Shown: positions 18,961 to 30,389, counted from the first letter of the stretch. The stretch: DNA of 64,000 bases from Symbiodinium kawagutii (GCA_009767595.1 VSDK01019043.1:138182-202181); one strand, 5' to 3'. Numbers and translations are program-made. Notes: generated from the letters alone by a model not told the origin.

Positions 18961-19530
18961 TGTTGAAAGACCATTCTATGACAAGTAGCGTTCGGGAAAT
19001 GTAGTAACAATGATCCATTTATAAGGACAACTGTCCAACAGGTAAAGTAGTGTATAATGGTTAGTGTATAGCAATGGTCATAAGGAAAGCTATCAAACAG
19101 ATTCCAGCAGGAGTAAAAGTCGTTATGGTGAATGCATAGTCATTCGATGGTTTTGATTGATGGTGATGCTTGGTCGAGAAGCGGGGGCTAGCCAACAGTA
19201 ATGAATTAGATACAGGGGTTCATGGTGCACTGCGAAAGTTGTTGGTTTCACTCTCAAAGTGATTGGTTTCACTCTCAAAGATCTTTCGTTTTGGGTGACT
19301 GCTGGCACAACCTATGATCACCACAGTGGGTGCAAAGTGTTGTAATCCTCAAAAGTTTTGTTTGAAATCCCATGTTGCTGAACATCGCCAAATAGGAGTT
19401 AAGCCAAAATGGACATACTGATACAGCAATCAGGGGAAATAACCTAAGAGGGGCATCAACATGCATCAACCTAGGCCAGGAGGTCAAACCATGAAAGCCA
19501 AGTAAAGCCGACGAACATGCGAATTTCCAG
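18961..19530. other. AT-rich intergenic or intron sequence
   Basis: No gene called. The preceding 18600-18890 stretch is a run of TTAACCATT/ATCATTAACC-like words. 19220-19275 has two copies of TGGTTTCACTCTCAAAG. Confidence 0.3.
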
Positions 19531-19605
19531 CCGCCTTCCATCGCCCCGCGAAGTGAATCGCAAGAAAGTGTTTGCAGAGAGGGGTCGCAAGACACGCGAG
19601 GTGGT
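19531..19605 (+). CDS. Exon-like island, unrecognised
   Basis: Acceptor CGAATTTCCAG and donor GGTGGT|GTGAGC bracket exactly 25 codons reading SESQESVCREGSQDTRGG. GC-rich against AT-rich flanks. The minus strand is also open here, so strand is not certain. Confidence 0.4.
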
Positions 19606-20306
19606 GTGAGCTGTAACTCTTTGAACGGAACTGTTCCAGTTTGTTCCAGTTGGATCCACTTGGTGGTTTTAATTGGGATGGTTGGTTCGACTTACTTGCG
19701 CATATTTTTCGGGGGTGGCTCTACCACCTACCAGGGTTGATTGTAACGTGTTTTATTAACTTGGTTTGCTGGTGTTTATGTAGGTTTCGGTTGGGTCACA
19801 TGATACACCCACCATGCATCTACTGACTGGACAGATTTATGGAACGGGAGACTGAGGTAACTGAGGTATGCTCAAGCATTTCCTTAAATCGTAGAGAGAG
19901 TGTATACTCTACATCAGACTCATTTATGACGAGATCAAGCCTTGAGAATTTGGATATTGCTTATGGCCATGATTGGTAGCCGAGTAGCCATTTTCAACTA
20001 CTTAAACTCGAGTGACCATCATCAACTAGTCACCATCGTTAAAGAAAAACTATGGGAAGACTTGGTCTCTCCATGACTGAGGATCGCAGAAAAAGAAAAC
20101 TTTCAGATTGGGATCCTTGAGTGCGCAAGCAGGTTTTTATCAGGGTTGGGCCACACCACTGTTTCAGCCAGAGATGTTCGGAGTTTGGATCGTTGTGCCC
20201 AACCATTAGTTCGACATCCTCTCTGTTGAAACAGGGGTGTGGTGCAACCTTGGTTGATAATGATTTTTACGCACCTCTCGTTTGCGAAAGGTCAGTTAGT
20301 GCACAG

Positions 20307-20499
20307 CTGCTTGACATTGTCCTCGAGGCCTCTTTCAAGAAGAGGTCTTCAGCTGGCTTCCAAAAGCGAGCCCAGACCCAAAAAGGTCAAGCCTGGTATT
20401 CAGCTTCACCTGAAAACAGTTTTCGACTGTCTAGCTTGACCACGCCGGATGTTGGTACTGATGAGCACATGCAAAGGACTTGGGGCAGATGGTGGTTCG
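20307..20499 (+). CDS. Two exon-like islands, unrecognised
   Basis: 20307-20385 (acceptor GTGCACAG, donor AAAAAG|GTCAAG) reads LLDIVLEASFKKRSSAGFQK in one frame. 20435-20499 (acceptor GACTGTCTAG, donor TTCG|GTGATC) reads TTPDVGTDEHMQRTWGRWWF. The two do not join in phase as drawn, so one border or frame is wrong. Confidence 0.35.
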
Positions 20500-20719
20500 G
20501 TGATCGATAGATGCCATCTCATCATGATGAGAACATTGTGTTCATAGCTTCTATGTTTCCCGAACCCGGAAAGAGAATCGAGCCCTGAAAAGGGTACCCT
20601 TTTGATCCCTTTTGATCGTCTAACATAACAACAGGAAATCACAATTTCCAGTATAGTAAACTTAGCAAACATATCTTCTCAACGAGGCAAGACATTTCCA
20701 AACGGCGGAATTTGTATCG

Positions 20720-20941
20720 CTTGGTTGGTAGGTGTTGTTGGTCGCTTTTCCCCAAGCCCGCAAGGTTTGGGGTCCTGGTAGCGATCTCTGGGTCGGGGCG
20801 TTTCGCTTTTCGAAAATGACTGCAGCCTGGACCCAAGGTCCTGCTGACTCAAGGAGTTTCCAGTCAAAGATGTGTGGCAACAGAACGGTCATTGCCTTCC
20901 CTGTCGGTTTTAGCACTAGGCAAGGGATACCCATCCCATGA
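20720..20941 (+). CDS. Exon-like island, unrecognised
   Basis: GC-rich stretch reading GPGSDLWVGAFRFSKMTAAW on plus. The minus strand is open in all frames too. No family recognised. Confidence 0.25.
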
Positions 20942-21066
20942 TCATGTTGATTTCATGTTTGGGATTGGGAAACAATGATCAACACTTTGGTGGATGAAAC
21001 ATTTTCAGCTCAGCTGAGTAATGATCCCCATAAGTCATTGTTAAAGATTGTCAAATATAATCTGGC

Positions 21067-21157
21067 TGGTGGTTGGGAGAGAGCGCTGGAGCCAGGGGAA
21101 TGTCTATGGCCCTATAAAGGAGGAGCGGGACCAGGAGCTACAAGGAGTGCCCTAAGC
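21067..21157. repeat. M6 repeat copy
   Basis: Shares the order GGGAG...GGAGCC...CCCTATAAAGG...GAGCG...GAGCTACAAGGAGTGCCCTA with copies at 36702-36796 and 59398-59478. Confidence 0.5.
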
Positions 21158-21332
21158 AAAAGTCTTGATGATCATCCAACTGTTTGCCGATTACACTGAT
21201 TTTGGGCACGATCACCAGGTTGGGAACCGTGCCGAAGTGCCTACCATTCAAGAGACTTCGCACAGTTTGCTGGTGGGTGGTATTTTAAATGTGTGTTCTT
21301 CTCAACATTTGGGATGATTGCTTCATTGACTA

Positions 21333-21443
21333 CTCTTTGGTAAACTAACCTGGCAATAGAAAATCCATCACTTGTAGCTAGTTTCCCAAGGTTTCCTATT
21401 AAAAGTGCTGGTTTTACATTGCTATGTTAGTTTACCAGAGGGT
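21333..21443. repeat. M3 TA-flanked MITE-like repeat
   Basis: Left arm TTTGGTAAACTAACCTGGCA, right arm TGTTAGTTTACCAGAGGG followed by TA. Terminal inverted repeat with a TA target is typical of Tc1/mariner-related MITEs. Confidence 0.75.
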
Positions 21444-21475
21444 AATGTTGATGGCATGGCGCAACTGACCACCAG

Positions 21476-21678
21476 TTTGTGACCTGATATCGACCCTTTT
21501 CCTGGATTTCTTTGACATGGAGCCGCTGTGTAGTTCCGTCGTTCCGTCGACCGAATCCAAAAGAGGCGTCGAAGGGAGCCAGGTGCACTGGATGGAGGAC
21601 AGTGGCTACGACCCAGGAAAACCTTGTGGTACATGTGGTACATGTTGGATGCTGGATCACTTTGCTGAGCAGCGGTAA
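21476..21678 (+). CDS. Exon-like island ending in stop, unrecognised
   Basis: After acceptor GACCACCAG an uninterrupted frame reads CDLISTLFLDFFDMEPLCSS and later YDPGKPCGTCGTCWMLDH, then TAA: 67 codons including the stop, with no ATG near the start. It starts 32 bases after an M3 element. The opposite strand is also open (contains APFDASFGFGRRND, donor CAG|GTCACA), so strand is a judgement. Confidence 0.35.
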
Positions 21679-21977
21679 TTAAAGGGGCAGGGCTAAAAAA
21701 GGATAAACACCATTGAGCCCTAGATTGAACCTACTGGGCAGTTGAGTTTTTGAGCTCTGAAGGAGAAAAAATTGAGCAATGCATTCTACGTTGACATAGA
21801 TGATCATATCCTGCAACTGTTGGTATTTTGGATGCTGCTTGATTAGTTTGTCTTGCATTTAAGAAATACATTTCACTTTGTCCATTGACAAGGATGTTGA
21901 GGTTGGCTCTGGCATTTTCAATTGTGGTTATTCTAGGCCTGTAAGCCAGTCACTTCCGATGGTGAGACCTTTCAAAG

Positions 21978-22107
21978 GTAGACAACATCGGAGATCATGG
22001 GGGCGATCAACAGGTCCTTGATGCTTCGCCGCTCACCGATGTCATGAAGATCCAGCGGTTGCTTCGTTCCTGTGATGCTAAGCCGGATCCACCATGGTTC
22101 TGCCAAG
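21978..22107. CDS. Exon-like island, strand ambiguous
   Basis: Minus reading: acceptor TTTTCTTGGCAG, then PWWIRLSITGTKQPLDLHDI and RRSIKDLLIAPMISD. Plus reading: acceptor TTTCAAAG, 21978-22096, GGDQQVLDASPLTDVMKIQR, donor CATG|GTTCTG. Third-position GC is slightly higher in the minus frame. No family recognised on either strand. Confidence 0.35.
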
Positions 22108-22259
22108 AAAATTTGGATTAAACCATGCATGGTTCACCATGGTTCCAGCAAGTTGTTTGACCTGGTTGAACCAGGTTGAACTACCATGGTAGTAGGTTCT
22201 ACCAATGAAAATGGTGCTTTGAACGGATCAAGTTTCAGCTCTCTGGCTGGTCCTCCTAG

Positions 22260-22370
22260 GTTCGTGGACGCTTCGGCATGGAGTCGACAAGCGCGCAAGG
22301 CAGGGAAGCGGCTTCCGCGGGGAAGCCCTGGTGGGAGCTACGTTTGCTGGCTGAGAAACACAGCTATAAG
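22260..22370 (+). CDS. Exon-like island, unrecognised
   Basis: Acceptor GGTCCTCCTAG, donor CTATAAG|GTGGGC, 111 bases. Phase 0 reads GKPWWELRLLAEKHSYK; a second open frame reads FVDASAWSRQARKAGKRLPR and is the one that would join in phase to the plus reading at 21978-22096. Confidence 0.4.
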
Positions 22371-22387
22371 GTGGGCTTCCAGTAGTG

Positions 22388-22475
22388 ATAAGTTGGGTTA
22401 TAACCCCTACAACTGGTAGTGAACCCTAGTTTATTTAGGTATAAACCAACTTAAGAGTGGTTGGGGGCCCACCTT
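22388..22475. repeat. M4 palindromic repeat
   Basis: AAGTTGGGTTATAACCCCTA at one end and GGTTGGGGGCCCACC at the other. Near-inverse copies at 50785-50885 and 63711-63793. Confidence 0.6.
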
Positions 22476-23394
22476 CTACTCTAGCTACTGAATCATTGAA
22501 GTTGATTGAATGTGCCACTAGCTGTTTCCCAAACCAGCTACTACTACCGCATATCTCTGGTGGCTGGGTGCTACTAGATGGGAGGTACAAATGCTGTAGC
22601 AACACACAACGGATAACTGGAGTAACGAAACATCCTGGCAAGAATGGGTGAACAAACGAGTCACAAGGATGGATGGGGTGTATGAGTCCCTGAGCAACAT
22701 ACAACAAGCAACATGCTGTAGCAACACAACTGCTGCAGAGACTCGAATTTACTACAATTTAGAGTAGCAATACCATGTTTTTGTGCCACATTACTGTACT
22801 AGCTGCAGATTAGTATACCATGAATTGACGTGTAGCTACACCAATGACTGTGTTGATTGAGGCCTTCAACATATCCAACCAACATTTCCAACGAAGCATG
22901 GACGTAAAACAACTGACACATCGGGGTCTAGAACCACAGCGCCATAGGGTTATGGCATGACTCATAGCCAAATGCTTAGTGAAATGTGTAGGAGTTCCAT
23001 CTTCGAGCTTCCCCTCACGATCGGGTATGTACAATCTATACCTGCAAGCAGTACTCGTTCATTCATCAGCCACCCAGGTAACAGCCATTGCCATAACCAT
23101 CAAGAATTAACATGAGCCGTATCTATTGACCAATGATTAGATTACACTCTCTCAACAGTAGAGATTGATCAACTCATGATCATATTCTCAAAACTATTCA
23201 GCTTAACAATTTAAAGCTACTACCGCGTGTAACATGTCCCCCAAAGTACATCAATCTACGTATCAAGACCCATCAAGACCCATTTCTATCACCATTTCAT
23301 CAATATCCATGACTTTCCATTTCACCATCATTTAATCATCAAAGACACACAAAAAAAGTTTGTTCACTATCAATTTCTCCATCATTAAATCAAT
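22476..23394. other. Non-coding, no gene called
   Basis: Mixed AT-rich sequence. A minus-strand ORF at 22810-23034 starts with ATG but has no splice signal or motif support. Confidence 0.3.
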
Positions 23395-23707
23395 CAACCA
23401 TCAATTTCAGCATCACTTCATCATCATTCGATCATCATTTCACCATCATTAAATCATTGAATCATCACCTAATCTTCATTTAATCATCATTTAACCATCA
23501 GTAAATCATCATTTAACCATCAACTTAAGCATCAATTTACGCATCATTCAATCATTTAACCATCACTTTAAGCATCACTTTACGCATCATTCAATCATTT
23601 AATCATCAATTTAAGCATCAATTTAAGCATCAATTTACGCATCATTCAATCATTTAACCATCAACTTAAGCATCAATTTAAGCATCTTTACGCATCATTC
23701 CATCATT
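23395..23707. repeat. Degenerate tandem array, ATCATTTAACCATCA words
   Basis: Repeats of CATCATTTAACCATCA, TCAATTTAAGCATCA and TTTACGCATCATTCAATC over about 300 bases. Confidence 0.7.
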
Positions 23708-23708
23708 T

Positions 23709-23820
23709 CTGGATGGCTTATACCCACTAACTTAGGTTTTTAGTGTTTTTGGGATATGATTGATTTACAATATAACCACTAAAAATATATTTTTAGCAAG
23801 GGATCTCTAAGCCACCAAGA
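23709..23820 (+). repeat. M0 element copy 1
   Basis: 112-bp element starting CTGGATGGCTTATACCCACT and ending ATCTCTAAGCCACCAAGA. Ends form an imperfect inverted repeat (CTGGATGGCTTATA versus CTTGGTGGCTTA). Nearly identical to copies at 30722, 45611, 55273 and 59252. Confidence 0.9.
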
Positions 23821-23868
23821 TTTAAGCATCACTTTAAGCATCACCCAGCCCTGATTTCACTCATCCAA

Positions 23869-24000
23869 ATGACCGCCGCAGCGCCAGGTCACCGGGCGCC
23901 TGGCAGTGCTCCGACACTTGGAGCTGCTGGCGGCGGGCGCTTTGGCGACGCTGTGGATGGTGCCTTGGTGGAAGGAGATTTGTGCGCATTGATGCGTTAA
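23869..24000 (+). CDS. GC-rich exon-like island or 43-aa ORF
   Basis: Two readings. An ATG-to-TAA ORF of 43 codons (23869-24000) reads Ala/Gly-rich sequence. Alternatively a last exon after acceptor GCCGCAG (23882-23992) reads RQVTGRLAVLRHLELLAAGA and later TLWMVPWWKEICAH then TGA. The second looks more protein-like. Very GC-rich between AT-rich repeats. Confidence 0.35.
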   Translation: MTAAAPGHRAPGSAPTLGAAGGGRFGDAVDGALVEGDLCALMR

Positions 24001-25260
24001 TGTTTGGTGGTTAATGGTGGTTAATGGTGGTCAATGATTTGGTGGTTAATGGTGGTTAATGGAATGATTCATTGAAATGTGTTTGGTGGTCAGTAATGGT
24101 GGTCAATGGTGGTTGGTGTTGGGTAATGATTGATATTTGAGTAATGTATGATTAATGATTCATGATTCGTCAATGTTTGGTGGTTAGAAATGGTGGTTAA
24201 TGGTGGGTGGTTCATAATGGTGGTTCATGCTGGTTAATGATTAAAGTTTGATTAATGTTTGATCAATGTTTGGTGGTTCATAGTGATGGTTAATGTCAAT
24301 TAATTTGGTTAGTGCTTGGTGGTTAACGTTAATCAATTTGGTCAATGCTTCATAATTGATGGTAATCAATTTGGTTAATGCTTGGTGGTTAATGATGGTG
24401 GTTAATGTTAATTGATTTGGTTAATGCTTTGCGGTTAATGATGGTAGTTTATGTTCATCAATTTGGATAATGCTTGGTGGTTAATTATGGTATATAGTTT
24501 ATAATGGTGGTTAATGCTGATTAATGGTGGGCAATGATGGTTAATGTTTGGTCAACCACTTTGATTAATGTTTGGCGATTGGTGCTTCAATGATGGTGGT
24601 TAATGGTGGGTACTCAATACGTACTGGTTGATGGTTGAATACATGGTGGTGAATATTTGATTCATGTTTGATTGATGTTTGGTGGTTCATAATGATTAAT
24701 GTTTGGTTCAGAATGGTTACTGATGGTTGAATTGTTAACTCTCAATGATGGTGCTTAATGAATTTGTTTAACAATTTAATTGTGTTTAATATTAACTATC
24801 AATGATGGTGGTTAATGGTGGGTATACAATACTGAATGGTTAATTATGATTGAATACGTGGTGATTGATGTTTGGTGGATGTTTGGTTAAATGGTGGTTA
24901 AGCTGTGGTGGAATGATGGTTGAAAAACATGGTGAATTTATGTGATGAAAGTTAGTTGATGTACTGGTAAATGATCGTCAAAGATGGTTAGTGTTAACCA
25001 GGATTGATAAATTCCATAGGTTTATAGTGGTTAATAATGATTATCACGGGTTAATACGGGTTACAAGTTACAAGTTATGACCTTGTAACATCAGATGGTT
25101 GAATGGTTTGTCAAATGGAGGTCAAATGGTGGTTGCATGATGGTTGATATCCATGGTGAATTGATGCACACACTGATACGATGATGTAATAGTGAATGAT
25201 GGTCAATGATGGCTAATCTGAACCCAGGATTAGTATATTCCATTAATAGTGGTTAACAAG
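24001..25260. repeat. Degenerate GGTTAATG-type repeat array
   Basis: Over 1.2 kb of TGGTGGTTAATG, TTTGGTGGTTAATG and ATGGTGGTCAATG words with drifting spacing; no ORFs of note. Confidence 0.75.
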
Positions 25261-25299
25261 GGCTGTAACAACATTGTAACAACAACAGGAGAATGAGCG

Positions 25300-25410
25300 A
25301 GAATAATGGTCACTACATTAATTGGGGGTTCCCATTAATGGGAAGCCAAGGCTTTTAGGCAATTCCCCAATCAACTAGAGGTTGACTACAGCTACAAAAT
25401 GGGAGCCCAA
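25300..25410. repeat. M5-like palindrome
   Basis: ATTGGGGGTTCCCATTAATG, AAGCCAAGGCTTTTAGG and CCCCAATCAACTAGAGGTTG resemble the fuller copy at 26177-26294. Confidence 0.45.
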
Positions 25411-25965
25411 AAAATGGATGGTGGATTCCTGCAAATGAAACATGTTGGACCATTTGGGTACACCCATGGAAAGAAACGGTCATATTTGAACTGGCATCAT
25501 GTATCAATGATCAACAACACTTGTTTTTGACAACTGGTATCAAGATCTATTTGTCGAACATATGGAAAGAACTGGCCTCTTGTATCAAATATCAAATATG
25601 AATGACAAATACAACTCGGAAACACTTGCTTCATTCAACATGGTGAAAAGGCTCAGTTTGAAGACTGCTGTGCTGAAGTACTGCACATGCACCAGTGACC
25701 CATCACCAACCATCATTTAGCCAACCACCATTCCCATGACATCAATTAAACCACTATTAACCACTGTTCACCACCATGAGCCATCATTTAACCATCAATT
25801 TACTATGGTTGTCCACCATTCATCTTCATGCCAACTCTGGATTTTAACAATTATTCTTGGTTATTATCCCCCAGTTAAACCACTTTAATCCTTTTGTTCC
25901 CCACGGAAAAAAATCCACAAGTATGCTCTCATAATGCTTTCCATTATTGTTCGTAATTCTCCCCC
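25411..25965. other. AT-rich, no gene seen
   Basis: Contains CATTTAACCATCAATTTA-like words as in 23395-23707 and short open frames without support. Confidence 0.3.
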
Positions 25966-26172
25966 ATGACAGATCATTATGGTTATAACCCCATGATGAC
26001 AACCCTCCAAAAATGTTCCACCATGGCAACCACCACGGCAACCGGCCGCAATTTCTGTCTCGCGACGACGCGAAGCCGAGGCCGGACTCTGGGCTACGCA
26101 ACCGAGGCGGTCTCGCCGCGATGGCTGGTGGAAAAGCTTGATGTGGAGGCGATCTCAAATGATATTAGCTAG
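25966..26172 (+). CDS. Possible exon in GC-rich island, unrecognised
   Basis: GC-rich core at about 26025-26160. A plus ATG ORF of 68 codons reads TTRSRGRTLGYATEAVSPRW; another plus frame reads ISVSRRREAEAGLWATQPRR. A minus frame is also open. No family recognised. Confidence 0.25.
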   Translation: MTDHYGYNPMMTTLQKCSTMATTTATGRNFCLATTRSRGRTLGYATEAVSPRWLVEKLDVEAISNDIS

Positions 26173-26176
26173 TGGT

Positions 26177-26294
26177 ATCCCAGGATTAATAAACCTCTGG
26201 TTGATTACTTAGGGGGGTCGCCATTTTAAAGGGAAACCAAGGCTTTTGGGGTACACCCCTTATTAATCAACCAAGGGTTTATGAATCCTGGGTA
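26177..26294. repeat. M5 palindromic repeat
   Basis: ATCCCAGGATTAATAAACCT and GGTTGATTACTTAGGGGG on the left are inverted on the right as CCCCTTATTAATCAACC and AGGGTTTATGAATCCTGGG. Confidence 0.7.
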
Positions 26295-26619
26295 GACATT
26301 ACCAACCATCAGTTACACAATCATGAAGCCACTAGATGTTCAATGTGCCTAGTGCTGGGTGGTGGTTTATACCATACTATATAGGGCATTAATGATGGTT
26401 TCGTTCTTTGATTCATGACGTTTCACCACCTGGGATTCCGAATATTGATGATTGTTATGGTATAGCTGGGTTATCATTAGGTTACACCTAGATGATTCAT
26501 GATGGCTAGGTTGGAGGTGGTTGATGGCTGGTGGTTCATCAGTTGGCCAGGCTATAGCTATTGCCTAATGATGGGTGGTGGTTTCATGAGGGGTTCCCGC
26601 TGGTCAACGATGGTTTGAG

Positions 26620-26725
26620 TCATCGAGGACGCCTCCAATCAGCTATCCGACGCTGGACCTTGTCCAGAAAAAGTTGTGACATGGGCAGTTCGTCGAAGTT
26701 TTTGCCATTCGGATGGTAGCTCCAG
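26620..26725 (-). CDS. Likely last exon of an unrecognised gene
   Basis: After acceptor GCACATAG (minus sense) a 34-residue frame reads YHPNGKNFDELPMSQLFLDK then VQRRIADWRRPR and TGA. Well-formed sequence in a GC-richer island; no domain recognised. Upstream exons would lie at higher coordinates. Confidence 0.45.
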
Positions 26726-26841
26726 CTATGTGCAGGGCCACCATTGCAGCCAGGAGCCATAAGGAACCATCATATCCCTCATGTGTTTCCACCAGGGTTC
26801 ATGTTCCACAATATATCAAGCATCAGGTGTATGGAATTGAC

Positions 26842-26940
26842 CGAAGCCGGCTGCGAAAAGAACTTAGCTTTGACCAGCTTTTTCAATTTGAAGCATTTAT
26901 TTGCCAGCATCCGCCAGTCACCATCTTCGACTGTTTTTGA
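26842..26940 (+). CDS. Exon-like frame, unrecogn. (plus)
   Basis: From about the CATCAG acceptor a frame reads YGIDRSRLRKELSFDQLFQF then EAFICQHPPVTIFDCF and TGA. A second plus frame is open too. Borders uncertain. Confidence 0.25.
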   Translation, partial: RSRLRKELSFDQLFQFEAFICQHPPVTIFDCF

Positions 26941-27244
26941 TGTTTGTTGCTAGGCTCATTTCCGAGTCTCACATGTACAGAGACATATATAGATCGGTTC
27001 GGTCATTGGGCGCCCAAACCATATATTGGACCAAAAAAAACACGGCTGCATTGTGATCAAATCGAACCTATCCATGGTCTTTGCTTGGCAATGTTGAGCT
27101 ACATGATATAATTGTAGAACAAATTAAATGTTTAACATATAGTTCGTGAAACATTTAACATTTAACTATATGCTCTTTCATGTTTAACTACGTTTAACAT
27201 ATTATATAGTTGAGAAACCAGAATATAGTTTTTTCTGCATTTAG

Positions 27245-27293
27245 AAAGGTGGTTCATTATGTGTTTCATGAAACGTGAAACCACCTTTCTCAG
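27245..27293. repeat. Short inverted repeat (hairpin)
   Basis: AGAAAGGTGGTT and AACCACCTTTCT face each other around CATGAAACGTG-type loop sequence; the right arm overlaps a CTTTCTCAG acceptor-like site. Confidence 0.6.
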
Positions 27294-27400
27294 AAACAGC
27301 GCTGGACCTGCGGATATTTGGCGCTATTGGGATGGGCCGCCCCCATCATTTGTCCAGGCATGGTGCGATCATCAGCTTGGAGCTGAGGGTGACTGTGTAA
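27294..27400 (+). CDS. Exon-like island, possible last exon
   Basis: After CTTTCTCAG one frame reads TALDLRIFGAIGMGRPHHLS then RHGAIISLELRVTV and TAA at 27400; another reads KQRWTCGYLALLGWAAPIIC. It stops exactly where the minisatellite begins. No family recognised. Confidence 0.35.
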
Positions 27401-29265
27401 AATGGTTGGTTCATGGTTAAGATCTTGGGATTTTATGGATAAAATGGTTGGTTTTATGGTTCAAATCTCGGGATTTTATGGATAAAATGGTTGGTTTTAT
27501 GGTTCAAATCTCGGGATTTTATGGATAAAATGGTTGGTTTTATGGTTCAAATCTCGGGATTTTATGGATAAAATGCTTGGTTTATGGTTCAAATCTCGGG
27601 ATTTTATGGATAAAATGGTTGGTTTAGGAGTTTAGGATTAAAATCTTGGGATTTTATGGATAAAACGCTTGGTTTATGGTTAAGATCTTGGGGTTTTATA
27701 GATAAAATGGTTGGTTTAGGAGTTTAGGATTAAAATCCTGGGATTTTATGGATAAAACGCTTGGTTTATGGTTAAGGTCTCGGGATTTTATGGATAAAAT
27801 GGTTGGTTTATGGTTCAAATCTCGGGATTTTATGGATAAAATGCTTGGTTTATGGTTCAAATCTCGGGATTTTATGGATAAAATGGTTGGGTTTTGGGTT
27901 AAATTTCCGGGTTTTTTTGGTTTATGGTTCAAATCTCGGGATTTTATGGATAAAATGGTTGGTTTTATGGTTCAAATCTCGGGATTTTATGGATAAAATG
28001 GTTGGTTTTATGGTTCAAATCTTGGGATTTTATGGATAAAATGCTTGGTTTATGGTTCAAATCTCGGGATTTTATGGATAAAATGGTTGGTTTATGGTTC
28101 AAATCTCGGGATTTTATGGATAAAATGGTTGGTTTTATGGTTCAAATCTCGGGATTTTATGGATAAAACGCTTGGTTTATGGTTAAGATCTTGGGATTTT
28201 ATGGATAAAATGGTTGGTTTAGGAGTTTAGGATTAAAATCTTGGGATTTTATGGATAAAACGCTTGGTTTATGGTTAAGGTCTTGGGATTTTATTGATAA
28301 AATGGTTGGTTTATGGTTCAAATCTCGGGATTTTATGGATAATTATGGTTCAAAACTCGGGATTTTATGGATAAAATGGTTGGTTTATTGTTCAAAACTC
28401 GGGATTTTATGGATAAAATGGTTGGTTTATGGTTCAAATCTCGGGATTTTATGGATAAAATGGTTGGTTTATGGTTCAAAACTCGGGATTTTATGGATAA
28501 AATGGTTGGTTTATTGTTCAAAACTCGGGATTTTATGGATAAAATGGTTGGGTTAGGGGTCAAATCTCGGGATTNNNNNNNNNNNNNNNNNNNNNNNNNN
28601 NNNNNNNNNNNNNNNNNNNNNNNNNNNNNNNNNNNNNNNNNNNNNNNNNNNNNNNNNNNNNNNNNNNNNNNNNNNNNNNNNNNNNNNNNNNNNNNNNNNN
28701 NNNNNNNNNNNNNNNNNNNNNNNNNNNNNNNNNNNNNNNNNNNNNNNNNNNNNNNNNNNNNNNNNNNNNNNNNNNNNNNNNNNNNNNNNNNNNNNNNNNN
28801 NNNNNNNNNNNNNNNNNNNNNNNNNNNNNNNNNNNNNNNNNCTCGGGATTTTATGGATAAAATGGTTGGTTTATGGTTCAAAACTCGGGATTTTATGGAT
28901 AAAATGGTTGGTTTATGGTTCAAAACTCGGGATTTTATGGATAAAATGGTTGGTTTATGGTTCAAAACTCGGGATTTTATGGATAAAATGGTTGGTTTAT
29001 TGTTAAGATCTTGGGATTTTATGGATAAAATGGTTGGTTTATGGTTAAGATCTTGGGATTTTATGGATAAAATGGTTGGTTTATGGTTCAAATCTCGGTC
29101 TCGGGATTTTATGGATAAAATGGTTGGTTTATGGTTCAAATCTCGGTCTCGGGATTTTATGGATAAAATGGTTGGGGGATGGTTCAAATCTCGAGATTTT
29201 ATGGATAAAATCGTTGGTTTATGGTTAAAATCATTGGATTTTTGTTCAACTTTGTTGGTTTATTG
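27401..29265. repeat. 42-bp minisatellite array
   Basis: Roughly 40 units of GGGATTTTATGGATAAAATG + GTTGGTTTATGGTTCAAATC + TC, with 42- and 43-base variants and sub-variants (AAACTCGGG, AAGATCTTGGG, GGAGTTTAGGATTAAAATC). Because 42 is a multiple of three, runs of 42-base units stay open on both strands and translate as MDKMVGLWFKSRD (plus) and NHKPTILSIKSRD (minus). I see no sign that either is a protein. Interrupted by the gap at 28575-28841. Confidence 0.95.
28575..28841. other. Assembly gap (267 N)
   Basis: Run of N inside the minisatellite; repeat sequence resumes at once on the far side, so true array length is unknown. Confidence 0.99.
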
Positions 29266-29859
29266 TTTGAAAATGATTGCTAATGGATGGTTGACTGGGA
29301 AGAATAGATATTGATTGTTGGTTTATTAATGGTAACTCGAGGTTATTAACAGGGAATAACCAGCAATTTAAGGAAAGATACCAATTGCAATGGTCGGTTT
29401 ATTGTTAAAAATGGTTGGCATGAATGGATGAGATGACTATTTTTTGAAACGATTATTGATGGATGGTTTGGGGAGCCCGCAGTGGCTTAAGAAACACCTA
29501 TATAAGCAGACGTTGGTACAAGTTGTCAATACCAGCAATGTCAATCTTACATGATGCCAGTTCTGTTCACATATGCTAGGATATGCGAGTTTGTGGTTTT
29601 GATTATTTTTGAATGTGTTTATTGTATTCTCCCCAACATTTGGGATGGTCGGTTTATTGACTGGTGTGTTTCAAGGGGGTTGAAACCATCAACCAGATAA
29701 GGCGTGGATATAGATATTTGTTCATAAAAGTGAGCAAAGAAGCAGAAAGGATAGAACATCTGCAGGTTTTTGACAATTGAACCTGGATATGATATAAGAT
29801 ATATTGTAACTACTAATTTAGTCAGGGGAAGCTAATTTGCTTCAATAATTTTGAACCAT
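29266..29859. other. AT-rich flank, no gene seen
   Basis: The first ~150 bases decay out of the minisatellite unit. No exon-like island. Confidence 0.35.
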
Positions 29860-30335
29860 TCACACAGTATAAACTGGGATTACGATGTTGCTGTCACTTC
29901 CAAACTCGGGATCCGATTCTTTTTTGGTGTCACTGCTCATTGTTTTTGGATTAGAGGAAGTTGATAGAAGTGATGGCTTTGAACCTGGTTTAATGCCACA
30001 ATGTGGGTTGAAATCTGAAGCACATTGTTTGTTTTCTTGAAGAGTGAGAGCTTTCGGCCAGCCAGAAGTCGGATCCGATCCAACAATTTGTCTTGCTGGA
30101 AAAATCAATTTTTGTGAAACGCATTCACTTCATCACAGATTGGACTAATCAATTCGAACCGTGGTGGAATGAATCGCTTTGGCTCGTTGGATACTTCACC
30201 AGAGTTCCATTCACACCCGGTGGGCTGGAGCTGTTGCACCTTGGCAAGCTCGTTGGATTCACGACCACGCCTGGACGACTGCGATGGCAGCGGTTCCACC
30301 GACCTGGCCAAGGGGTGGACACTTCGCAGGACTGA
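29860..30335 (-). CDS. Possible exons, unrecognised; strand uncertain
   Basis: Minus readings: 29860-30108 contains LTLQENKQCASDFNPHCGIK after a TTTTTCCAG acceptor at about 30088, and 30105-30311 contains LAKVQQLQPTGCEWNSGEVS. A plus frame at 30093-30335 reads FEPWWNESLWLVGYFTRVPF. The minus readings look slightly better because an acceptor separates them. No domain recognised. Confidence 0.25.
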
Positions 30336-30389
30336 CCTGGAAACAATGTTGAGACCAAGTCAACGGCCAGCTTGATGGTACCAGCCGCT

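Noticed and set aside
27748-29314. Long repeat 'proteins' (MDKMVGLWFKSRD / NHKPTILSIKSRD)
   Set aside because: Both strands are open only because the satellite unit is 42 bases; no start context or non-repeat domain supports coding.
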